DNA from: a virus
Direction: 5' to 3' (one strand)
IMG/VR virus record: IMGVR_UViG_3300021438_000026
Location: 1-41,120 of that record
Length of the DNA stretch: 41,120 bases
The notes under the pieces were generated by a model, which had not been told where the DNA came from, did not search any database, and saw only the letters and a list, made by a program, of their open reading frames with translations. The position numbers were made by a program, and so were the translations under genes. Below, piece after piece: positions 29,871 to 36,447 of this stretch (the first letter of the stretch is position 1; every line of letters begins with the position of its first letter).

Positions 29871-29895
29871 CGAAATGCCCCTTTGTATCGGGGTG

Positions 29896-30813
29896 CTATG
29901 CTATCAAACCTTCTTGTCGCAACAAAGCGTCAGTCCAACCGGCACCGATGAGCGCCTCATACGTTGCGCCTTGTGCCTTGGCTGTCATCACTCGCAATGG
30001 AGCCTGCGGAACCGGTGGCGCTGGGGGAACGGGGCCGGTGGGCACTCCGGGCGTAAGAAACGAGGGCACCGGTACCACATGAGTGGGTGCAGCGGGTACC
30101 GCAGGGGGTGCAGCATGGGGGGCGGCCGGCGTGGGGGACATGGCGGCGGCCGGTGGCAACTGGAAGTTAGTCATGCTGACCCCCGCAGGCAGCGCGACGC
30201 CTTGCCCAAACCCGACCGAGTCCGGATCGACGCTAGCCGATTCAATCACCTTGTCAATGCCCAGAAGGCAAATAATACGGTGATTTAGGTACATGCCGGC
30301 GGTCTTGGAGGATTGATTGCTGGCCACCTCGGCGGAAACTTGCACCCAGTAGCCAGGGCGGATGGCGTCCTTTTCCATCAGCTCGACTGTGCGGCCGCCC
30401 TCAAGCCGCACATATGTGGACGCCTGGGAGTTGCTGAATGTGAGCACCCAGTGACCCGGGTAGCCTTCTTTGTCCGCGTTGCGGCGCATGTTCTTATTCG
30501 GCACGGTAGAGTCGCCGTCAGCCACCTTAAAAGCGAAGCCGGTTTGCTGCGTCTGGCCGTTCGGCCAAGCCTTGAGCGCAGCAGCGTGCAATTGCGCGCC
30601 CCACGGAGAGGCGGTCCAATGCTGCCCCGGAGTCTTGGGGATGGCGTACCCGAATGCGTACTCGGGGCGTGGCTTGCCGGCGTTCGAGCCAGTCTTGAAT
30701 AACTTGGGCGTGCCGTCCTCATTCTTGGGGAATTTGGGCTCATAGAAGTTCCCCCAGACGATGCGTCCGGGAGCGAACAGGATGCTGATGCGGTCTTGCG
30801 TGGTGGTGCTCAT
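29896..30813 (-). CDS. DUF2815 protein (ssDNA-binding-like)
   Basis: A 305-residue protein from ATG 30813 (MSTTTQDRISILFAPGRIVWGNFYEP), overlapping the HNH gene stop (ATGA). The first 190 residues hold the DUF2815 core: GRIVWGNFYEPKF, KPRPEYAFGYAIPK, EGYPGHWVLTFS, AIRPGYWVQVSAEVASN and MYLNHRIICLLG. These proteins sit in the DUF2815/DUF2800/PolA/helicase/VRR-NUC replication module of many phages and behave like an OB-fold ssDNA-binding protein (inference from context). Residues about 200-280 are a Pro/Ala-rich linker, and the C-terminus is a short helix motif (YEALIGAGWTDALLRQEGLIA region) likely used for partner binding. Confidence 0.85.
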   Translation of the reverse strand: MSTTTQDRISILFAPGRIVWGNFYEPKFPKNEDGTPKLFKTGSNAGKPRPEYAFGYAIPKTPGQHWTASPWGAQLHAAALKAWPNGQTQQTGFAFKVADGDSTVPNKNMRRNADKEGYPGHWVLTFSNSQASTYVRLEGGRTVELMEKDAIRPGYWVQVSAEVASNQSSKTAGMYLNHRIICLLGIDKVIESASVDPDSVGFGQGVALPAGVSMTNFQLPPAAAMSPTPAAPHAAPPAVPAAPTHVVPVPSFLTPGVPTGPVPPAPPVPQAPLRVMTAKAQGATYEALIGAGWTDALLRQEGLIA

Positions 30814-31295
30814 TTGGTGCTTGCCTTGGCTGATGTGATTAGAGTTGAAACCCATGCGGAAATCTTCTGCAGTTCCTCGGGGGTCGAATCGTTTTTAATT
30901 CGATTGGCCCGGCCCGAAATCACGGTCACGTTCCCGCGGACGTACCCCAGTTTCGGTATCGTTCTATCCAATTGCGGTGAGTTGTCCAATCCTCCATCGA
31001 TGTAAATAGGAATCCCCAATGCTGGGCAAAACGCTGGAATCTCAAAATCCGTTATGGCCAAGTCAAACGGCAGGCCCTTCTTTTTAGCGCGATGCTTGGC
31101 CGTAACCACCATACGCCTCCGAGGGTCAGCCAAGTGCTTCACCTTATCCGCCGCCGGGTTGTAAGCCGCCCTAACTGCCGCAAGCTTTTTGGCCCGGTTG
31201 CGCACGTACCATTCGCGGTGCTTGGCGTTTATGCGCCCCTTGCACCGTTCACGGTACGCGTTTCTATACTCTTTTTCGTGAGAAGGGAATGACAT
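30810..31295 (-). CDS. HNH-like endonuclease/zinc protein
   Basis: A 161-residue protein between DUF2800 and DUF2815. The N-terminal 75 residues are basic helices (EYRNAYRERCKGRINAKHREWYVRN, RRRMVVTAKHRAKKKG). The C-terminal part FEIPAFCPALGIPIYI, SPQLDRTIPKLGYVRGNVTVISGRANRIKN shows the late half of a phage HNH family: ...P.LDR....GY..GNV.VIS..AN..K. Only one Cys of the usual pair is seen (FCPALG). Such genes are often free-standing homing-type endonucleases inserted in replication modules. Here the 1-bp gap and the ATGA overlap make it a fully integrated operon member. Activity is likely but unproven. Confidence 0.75.
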   Translation of the reverse strand: MSFPSHEKEYRNAYRERCKGRINAKHREWYVRNRAKKLAAVRAAYNPAADKVKHLADPRRRMVVTAKHRAKKKGLPFDLAITDFEIPAFCPALGIPIYIDGGLDNSPQLDRTIPKLGYVRGNVTVISGRANRIKNDSTPEELQKISAWVSTLITSAKASTK

Positions 31296-31296
31296 T

Positions 31297-32403
31297 TTAG
31301 GGCTTTCCAGTCAAGTCCTTTGCTACTGCTGCCTGGTTGACGCGAACCAATTTCATCTTGCCCGGCGGGCGTTCGGTAACGGAATCTATCACCTCGATGG
31401 GCAATAGTCGCCTATCGCGTGCCTGCGTGGGCGTGATGTAGTCCGCAGGTTTGCGAAGGTCCACGCCCATTGCATCACCGAGCGCCAGCACCTCGTCTAG
31501 CGACCCAGACCAGCGCAGATTGCTGCGACTCGGCTCCATACCGAACCCTGCCACACGCTCACCGCGGGCAATTAGTGCCTCGGCCTGCGCTGTGAGCCCC
31601 GTCGCGCGCATCTGCAGTGTGGCTATAGCGTCCTCGACCACCGCGAGCTCGCGGCCCAATGCGGCCGGGGGTAAATTGAGCGGCTCAGCGCGTAGCTGTG
31701 CGTAGTCCGCTGCGCGCAACGCCTCGGCTTGCAGCGCGGGGCAGATGTGGCTAGCGTCGCAAAGCCTGCACTCAGGGCCAACGCGTAACCGCGGGGATGG
31801 CTCGAGCGCCTCGTGCGCGGCGTTGAACGCCGTGTTGACGTACTGTCGCAGCTCGGCCGCAGTCACGACCCAACGCCGCACGGGGCCGTCACGGTGATAA
31901 CTGCGAGGCTGTACGATGGCCATATCGATCGTCCAATACTGCTCGTCCACGCCGTTGAGCCCTTGCTCCTCAATCGCTGCGCACGCGCCGGCAATCAGCT
32001 GCCAACACTCGTACGCGTCGATGTGCGAATGGCCGTATTTGTAGTCCTTACAGCGTACGATGCAATCGATCGGATCGACACGACGGAAGTCAGGGCGCCC
32101 ACCGCACTCGGTCGGATGGATACGAGTAGCCACCGCAGGCACCTCGACGAGCCCGTGCATGCCGACCTCGTCGCGCCACATGATAGCGCCGTCGATCATC
32201 TCACGCGTGATCCGCACGCCGTTGGGCGCCTTGGTGCCTTCGACACAATTGCGCCCTTCGACGTATTGCTGAGCCACCCAGTGCGCCGCGTCTCCCTCGA
32301 GTGCATCCTCGGTCTTGGGCGCCCTGGGTACCTGCTCGCACAACACCACACTGCCGGGGCATTGCACGGTGCGCGCGAGGTTAGCGAATGTGATGCGACT
32401 CAT
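31297..32403 (-). CDS. DUF2800, Cas4-like PD-(D/E)XK nuclease
   Basis: A 368-residue protein. It opens MSRITFANLARTVQCPGSVVLCEQVP (first Cys), followed by EDALEGDAAHWVAQQYVEG (family Glu/His). The catalytic core is GGRPDFRRVDPIDCIVRCKDYKYGHSHID, giving PD...(D)xK with D and K in KDYKYG. Late Cys residues GPECRLCDASHICPAL, with the early Cys, can hold an iron-sulphur cluster as in Cas4/AddB-type nucleases. DUF2800 proteins work in phage replication/recombination modules and probably process DNA ends. Its start overlaps the 58-residue gene stop (ATGA). Downstream are HNH, DUF2815 and the split polymerase. Confidence 0.88.
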   Translation of the reverse strand: MSRITFANLARTVQCPGSVVLCEQVPRAPKTEDALEGDAAHWVAQQYVEGRNCVEGTKAPNGVRITREMIDGAIMWRDEVGMHGLVEVPAVATRIHPTECGGRPDFRRVDPIDCIVRCKDYKYGHSHIDAYECWQLIAGACAAIEEQGLNGVDEQYWTIDMAIVQPRSYHRDGPVRRWVVTAAELRQYVNTAFNAAHEALEPSPRLRVGPECRLCDASHICPALQAEALRAADYAQLRAEPLNLPPAALGRELAVVEDAIATLQMRATGLTAQAEALIARGERVAGFGMEPSRSNLRWSGSLDEVLALGDAMGVDLRKPADYITPTQARDRRLLPIEVIDSVTERPPGKMKLVRVNQAAVAKDLTGKP

Positions 32404-32576
32404 GGTATCAGCCCCCAGGGGTTGAACGCTTCCAATTGCGGTGACGGTTGTTGCACGCGCTTGCGCAGCTCGAGCACCTCCCTGGCCAATGCGCGCGCCT
32501 CGTGTGGGTAGGCCGGCTTACCGGCTGCAATCAGCTCGGTAACATCTGGCGGCACCGGATCGTATGGCAGGCTCAT
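32400..32576 (-). CDS. Small hypothetical protein (58 aa)
   Basis: An ORF from ATG 32576 to TGA 32400, below usual length limits. It is linked at both ends by ATGA overlaps, to the 104-residue gene upstream and DUF2800 downstream, which strongly supports it. The product starts MSLPYDPVPPDVTELIAAGKPAY, then a helix (PHEARALAREVLELRKRVQQ) and a short PWGLIP tail. The Pro-rich start and leucine-heptad helix look like a small partner protein. No family is recognised. It may bind the DUF2800 nuclease, with which it is co-translated (inference). Confidence 0.65.
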   Translation of the reverse strand: MSLPYDPVPPDVTELIAAGKPAYPHEARALAREVLELRKRVQQPSPQLEAFNPWGLIP

Positions 32577-32887
32577 CGGGCGTACCCCATACGTTGGTCA
32601 ATTTTGGCGCCATAGCGGTAAGAGTCCACTGCTTTGCGGGGTGTAACTTCCCCCTGCGCCCGGGCCACCAACACCGCCCGCACCCCCGCGTCATGCGTGC
32701 CGATCGTCATGACGCTGCCCAGCCGCTGCACGGCGGGCGGGTACTTGCGGCCGGGCGCCTTGGGCTTCTTGGCCCGCGGTGGCTCGAGCAACAGCGGAAG
32801 CCCATCGGGCCACAGGTCCCGCACTGGAATCGAGGGCAGCAGCGAGAAGCCCCGAGCTATGAGCTGCGCCGTGACGCGAGCGCTCAT
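32573..32887 (-). CDS. Hypothetical protein in the replication operon (104 aa)
   Basis: A 104-residue protein, ATG 32887, overlapping the 263-residue gene by 4 bp (ATGA) and the next gene by 4 bp. The N-terminal helix SARVTAQLIARGFSLLPS is followed by RDLWPDGLPLLLEPPRAKKPKAPGRKYPPAV, a basic Pro/Lys linker. Then comes a strand-rich VMTIGTHDAGVRAVLVARA and YRYGAKIDQRMGYAR at the end. No known motif was recognised. Its place ahead of the Cas4-like nuclease indicates a DNA metabolism accessory role (inference). Confidence 0.6.
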   Translation of the reverse strand: MSARVTAQLIARGFSLLPSIPVRDLWPDGLPLLLEPPRAKKPKAPGRKYPPAVQRLGSVMTIGTHDAGVRAVLVARAQGEVTPRKAVDSYRYGAKIDQRMGYAR

Positions 32888-33675
32888 GATTGCACCAGCG
32901 GCAGCAGACCCGCCATGACGATCGGCAACAGCTCAGGTTGCTTGGCGAGCCCCGCCATATTCGCACAGCCCGCGGCGGCGCACTCGGTGATGATGGCGCC
33001 CGCGGTCAGCTTGCCGGCCGTGAGGTGTGGCGTAGCCCAGCGCATGAAGTCCATGAAGGTGACGACGGGGGCGTCAGCCGTCGGGGGCATCGGTACCGAA
33101 CCCGGTACCGCCGCAGGCCCAGCAAAGCCCGGTGCAATTGCCTGCACCGTCGGGGGCATCGGTACCGAACCCGGTACCGCCGCAGGCCCAGCAAAGCCCG
33201 GTGCAATTGCCTGCCCCGTCGGGGGCATCGGTACCGCGGCAGTACTCGCAGGGCTCGGAACGGGCGGCGCCGGCACGAAAGGGGGCAACGCTGGGGCGTC
33301 CTCCGCATTGCCAGACCTACCAGACAACTCCGCAAGCACCGAGTCATACACCGCATCATCCACGCCGCGGCGTCGCGCCCACGCGCCCTTGTCGGTCAGC
33401 TTCTTGCTGCTCGAGTCAATGCGTTCGTCCCATTGGCGGCCGGTCTTATCGGTCGCCGGCGCCGCGACAGGTGCAACCGGAACGGGGGCGTCAGCCTGGG
33501 GCGGCACCGGGGGGGAAGGAACAGGGTTGGCGTCAACGTCGAGCGCGCTCAGTGACGCTTCGCAGTCTTTGCGCGCTCGGTCCCGTTCATTGTGGTTCGC
33601 AATGGTGTTGATGAGAGCCGCGAATGCTCGCAGCACCTCGGGGGCACTACACAAATCAAGCTCCAAACGTATCAT
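32884..33675 (-). CDS. Proline-rich phage protein with 23-residue repeats
   Basis: A 263-residue protein that begins the left-reading replication operon (GGAG about 10 nt before ATG 33675). Residues 1-45 are helical (LDLCSAPEVLRAFAALINTIANHNERDR). A Pro/Ala linker follows, then residues about 75-120, WDERIDSSSKKLTDKGAWARRRGVDD, a segment I associate with conserved hypothetical proteins near phage replication genes. A second linker (about 140-200) contains two exact copies and one partial copy of a 23-residue unit (VPMPPT, AIAPGFAG, AAVPGS). The C-terminal 60 residues are helical (TFMDFMRWATPHLTAGKLTAGAI). Function unknown; a scaffold or nucleoprotein partner is possible. Confidence 0.65.
   Translation of the reverse strand: MIRLELDLCSAPEVLRAFAALINTIANHNERDRARKDCEASLSALDVDANPVPSPPVPPQADAPVPVAPVAAPATDKTGRQWDERIDSSSKKLTDKGAWARRRGVDDAVYDSVLAELSGRSGNAEDAPALPPFVPAPPVPSPASTAAVPMPPTGQAIAPGFAGPAAVPGSVPMPPTVQAIAPGFAGPAAVPGSVPMPPTADAPVVTFMDFMRWATPHLTAGKLTAGAIITECAAAGCANMAGLAKQPELLPIVMAGLLPLVQS
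33079..33236 (+). repeat. Tandem 69-bp repeat (2.3 copies) within the 263-aa gene
   Basis: A unit of 69 bp begins at 33079 and again at 33148, with a 20-bp partial third copy at 33217-33236. Copies are identical except for a single base in the unit end. It encodes 23-residue Pro/Ala repeats in frame on the minus strand, so copy number can vary without a frameshift. Each unit carries two GGTACC sites. Confidence 0.9.
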
Positions 33676-33777
33676 ATGGGTTTCTCCGGTAAGGTGTCAC
33701 AGATTCAGTGCGTGCACCTTGCGCCCCGCACGCCGTGCCCGTCAATATAGCCCTATCAATTTTGCGACGCGTTCCAC
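33676..33777. promoter_or_regulatory. Divergent intergenic region of the two replication operons
   Basis: A 102-bp gap between the minus-strand operon (from 33675) and the plus-strand helicase operon (33778). An AT-rich core (33746-33763, with TATAGCCC and ATCAATTTTG) is the best candidate for both -10 regions, but no strong -35 is seen for either strand. GTGTCACAG (33697-33705) is a reverse-strand match to the TGTGAC box of the terminal array. The helicase ATG has no obvious ribosome binding site. Confidence 0.45.
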
Positions 33778-35493
33778 ATGCTCCGCCCGTACCAACAGCA
33801 ACTCAAGCAAGCCATATACGACGCGTGGGGCCGCGAGCACCGCAACGTCATATGCACGGGCGGTACGGGCATGGGTAAGACGGTACTGATGGGCAACATC
33901 ATAAAGGACCTCGACGTGCCCACATGCGCCATCGCCCACCGTAACGAACTCGTGGGGCAAATTAGCCTGGCGCTCAATCGCGAGGAAGTGCCACACGGTA
34001 TCGTGGCGCCACCCGCTGTAGTCCGTGAGGTAGTCCGCGCTCACATGGAGACACATGGTAAGAGCTTCTACAACTCCCGATCGCCTGTGCGCGTGGCGGG
34101 GGTCAACACCGTTGTGGCTCGCGAGGCTACCGACCGTTGGTTCGACAGCGTTCGCCTAGTTATTGTGGACGAAGCCCACCATTTGCAGCGGGAGAACGTC
34201 TGGGGCCGTGCGGTTGAGATGTTCCCGCACGCTAGGCTGCTCGGGCTGACTGCCCACGCGCTGCGCGGTGACGGCAAGGGGCTAGGCAGATGCGCGACGG
34301 GGGTATTTGATGAGCTGGTTATCGGACCGTGCGCGCGCGATCTAATCGACCAAGGGTACCTATCCGACTACCGCATTGCTTGCCCGCCGAGCGACATAGA
34401 CTTAGCGGCAGTGCCCACATCGCCGGCTACCGGGGACTTTAACCCCAAGGCCCTCAGCGCAGCCACGCATGCGTCCCGGTCAATCGTAGGCGACGTGGTC
34501 AAGCACTATCAAAAGTTTGCCGCGGGCAAATTGGGGCTAACCTTCAGTGTCGATATCGCAGCGGCCAAAGAGATTCAAGTCGCATACCAAGCGGCCGGCA
34601 TACGCGCCGAGGTACTCACAGGTGAGACGCCAACATTTGTCCGTGCGCAGCTGCTGCGGCGGTTCCGGGCGCGCGAGATATTGCAGCTAGTCTCGTGCGA
34701 TATTCTGGGCGAAGGTACCGACATACCGGCGGTAGAAGTCATCAGCATGGTTCGCGGCACTGCGAGCTTTCAGCTATACGGCCAGCAATTCGGCCGCGGC
34801 TTGCGGCCCATCATAGATGATGCCGATGTGTGGCACCGTTGGGATACCTTCACCGCAGCGGAGCGCAAGGCCCACATTGCCGCCAGCCGCAAGCCTCATT
34901 GCATGCTGATTGACCACGTGGGTAACGTGCTGCGGCATGGGCTGCCATGTGTGCCGCGTAGCTATACGCTCGACTCCCGCGAGAAGCGCGCCAAGAAGAC
35001 TGACGATGCCCCTAAATTCCGCGTGTGCCTGCAAGTAATGTGCATGCTGCCGTACCCGCGGGAGATGTCAGCCTGCCCACAATGTGGTACGCCTATCCCG
35101 TTGCCTGCGCAGCGCAGCAAACCCGAATTCGTCGAGGGTGATCTTCTCGAACTCGATAGCGCGGTACTCGAGCAGATGCGCAATGCCGCGCGCACTGCGC
35201 TCGACGTGCCGAGCGGCGTCAGCCAGCTGCCCGCAGCGGCACAAGCGGGATTCAAGGCGCGCCACAGAGAGAAGATCGCAGCGCAAATGGACCTACGGAG
35301 CGCCATCGCCACATGGGCGGGATGGAAACTGCAGCACGGACGCCTCGACGAGCACGAGGCGTATCGGCTATTTTGGATTACCTTCGGGTATGACGTGCTC
35401 ACAGCGCAGACCCTCAACCACGCGGACTCTGAGCAGCTGCAGGCACGCATTGCTGCTGAGTTGGCCGCGCATAACGTACAGGTGGCAGAATGA
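33778..35493 (+). CDS. SF2 DEAD/DEAH-box helicase
   Basis: A 571-residue helicase. Motif Q/I region LRPYQQQLKQAIYDA, then GGTGMGKTVL (Walker A, about 27-36), DEAHH (motif II, about 130-134), LLGLTAHALRGDG (motif III TAH), VSCDILGEGTDIPAVE (motif V) and QLYGQQFGRGLRP (motif VI). A CxxC pair follows (SACPQCGTPIP), then a helical C-terminal region. It belongs to the SF2 group (UvrB/RecG-like core) common next to VRR-NUC in phage replication modules. Role: unwinds DNA in replication, repair or recombination together with the nuclease encoded next (ATGA overlap). Confidence 0.9.
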   Translation: MLRPYQQQLKQAIYDAWGREHRNVICTGGTGMGKTVLMGNIIKDLDVPTCAIAHRNELVGQISLALNREEVPHGIVAPPAVVREVVRAHMETHGKSFYNSRSPVRVAGVNTVVAREATDRWFDSVRLVIVDEAHHLQRENVWGRAVEMFPHARLLGLTAHALRGDGKGLGRCATGVFDELVIGPCARDLIDQGYLSDYRIACPPSDIDLAAVPTSPATGDFNPKALSAATHASRSIVGDVVKHYQKFAAGKLGLTFSVDIAAAKEIQVAYQAAGIRAEVLTGETPTFVRAQLLRRFRAREILQLVSCDILGEGTDIPAVEVISMVRGTASFQLYGQQFGRGLRPIIDDADVWHRWDTFTAAERKAHIAASRKPHCMLIDHVGNVLRHGLPCVPRSYTLDSREKRAKKTDDAPKFRVCLQVMCMLPYPREMSACPQCGTPIPLPAQRSKPEFVEGDLLELDSAVLEQMRNAARTALDVPSGVSQLPAAAQAGFKARHREKIAAQMDLRSAIATWAGWKLQHGRLDEHEAYRLFWITFGYDVLTAQTLNHADSEQLQARIAAELAAHNVQVAE

Positions 35494-35972
35494 GCCTACT
35501 CCACGACTGGGCTCGCGATTGGCTCCCCGCCGAGCTCCGCGACGCGGCCATAGCGGACCTACAGCGGCGACTCGCACCGCTGGCGCCCGAGCGGCGCCCC
35601 GAGATACCGTTGAGTGAAGCGGCAGTGCAAGCCGGCTTGCGTCTCAACGCGGCCAAGCGGGGCATACGCGCCTGGCGCAATAACGTCGGCGTGCTGATGG
35701 ACGCCAAGGGCCGGCCGGTGCGCTACGGGCTCGGCAATGAGTCCAAACAGATGAATGCTATGTGGAAATCCGCCGACCTGATCGGTTGCGAGCCGATCCT
35801 TATCACACCCAACCACGTGGGGCAGACTCTCGGGCGCCTATGGTCACGTGAGGCCAAAGCGGTCGGCGGGCGCACCGATCCCGAGCGGCTGGCGGCTCAA
35901 GAGAGATGGCGGGACCTGCTGCTGAGCCTTGGGGCCAACGCTGCAATTACGGAGGACCCGGGAGATGTGTGA
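35490..35972 (+). CDS. VRR-NUC domain nuclease
   Basis: A 160-residue protein with the VRR-NUC layout. KRGIRAWRNNVGVLMDAKGRPVRYGLGN is the early strand and Arg-rich part, KSADLIGCEPILITP the PD-(D/E)XK strand with Asp, and GRLWSREAKAVGG carries the catalytic E-x-K. The C-terminus AAQERWRDLLLSLGANAAI is the final helix typical of phage versions. Role: structure-specific DNA nuclease, probably for Holliday junction or flap processing, paired with the helicase ahead. Its tail has a GGAGG that can serve the downstream GTG start (35969), which overlaps the stop. Confidence 0.88.
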   Translation: MSLLHDWARDWLPAELRDAAIADLQRRLAPLAPERRPEIPLSEAAVQAGLRLNAAKRGIRAWRNNVGVLMDAKGRPVRYGLGNESKQMNAMWKSADLIGCEPILITPNHVGQTLGRLWSREAKAVGGRTDPERLAAQERWRDLLLSLGANAAITEDPGDV

Positions 35973-36151
35973 CGCCGTCCGCTAGACACACCGCACAAGC
36001 GCAGCGTATCGTGCGCAGCATTCGCCAGCTTAGGAGCCGCCAGATGATTATCCGCAATAGGTATACCAGGCAGTACTTGCGGCAATGGTGCAAGTTGCGG
36101 AGGCTCCAGTTCTCCCGAAATATTTGGATCGTGCGGCGTGCGGCTCCATGA
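35969..36151 (+). CDS. Small basic protein (60 aa)
   Basis: GTG start at 35969 overlapping the VRR-NUC stop by 4 bp (35969-35972), preceded by GGAGG and GGGAG. The 60-residue product MTPSARHTAQAQRIVRSI, QLRSRQMIIRNRYTRQYLRQW, CKLRRLQFSRNIWIVRRAAP has many Arg residues (about one in four) and is predicted helical. Such a composition suggests nucleic-acid or anionic-partner binding. The stop overlaps the TetR-like ATG (ATGA). No family is recognised. Confidence 0.6.
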   Translation: MTPSARHTAQAQRIVRSIRQLRSRQMIIRNRYTRQYLRQWCKLRRLQFSRNIWIVRRAAP

Positions 36152-36444
36152 GCAGCAGTGCCGATCGTATCATGGCCGCTGCCCTCGAGCTGGCCGCCAC
36201 CAAGGGTTACCGCAATGTGACCCGCAAAGACGTGGCCGAGCGTGCCGAATGCAGCATCGCGCTCGTCACGTACCGCATGGGTCCAATAGAGCGCATGCAG
36301 GATGGCATCATTCAAGCTGCCATCTACACTGAGAATCTGCCCGTGTTGCGCTGGGCGTTGGTGGATGGCAATCAGCGGCTGCGGGATGCGCCGGTCGGGT
36401 TGCGCATGGCAGTTGTGGAGTACCTTGCGGCCGGTGCGGCGTAA
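36148..36444 (+). CDS. TetR-like HTH protein, N-terminal domain only
   Basis: A 98-residue protein; ATG 36148 is chosen by ATGA overlap (frame open to 36085). Residues 5-48, ADRIMAAALELAATKGYRNVTRKDVAERAECSIALVTYRMG, are a good TetR N-terminal HTH: ALELAxxKGYxxVTRxDVA, then the recognition helix. A full TetR regulator has about 190 residues with a ligand domain. Here only about 50 residues follow (ERMQDGIIQAAIYTENLP, WALVDGNQRLRDAPVGL), so it is a short phage-type version or a ligand-free repressor. TetR proteins bind palindromes, and the 40-bp palindrome at the portal promoter (4780-4819) is an obvious candidate, untested. Confidence 0.75.
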   Translation: MSSSADRIMAAALELAATKGYRNVTRKDVAERAECSIALVTYRMGPIERMQDGIIQAAIYTENLPVLRWALVDGNQRLRDAPVGLRMAVVEYLAAGAA

Positions 36445-36447
36445 CCC

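Noticed and set aside
30810-31295. Recent homing insertion of the HNH gene
   Set aside because: It is joined to both neighbours by a 1-bp gap and an ATGA overlap, and its composition is like theirs, so it appears settled in the operon.
33079-33236. CRISPR array
   Set aside because: The 69-bp units are contiguous, in frame and coding, without spacers.
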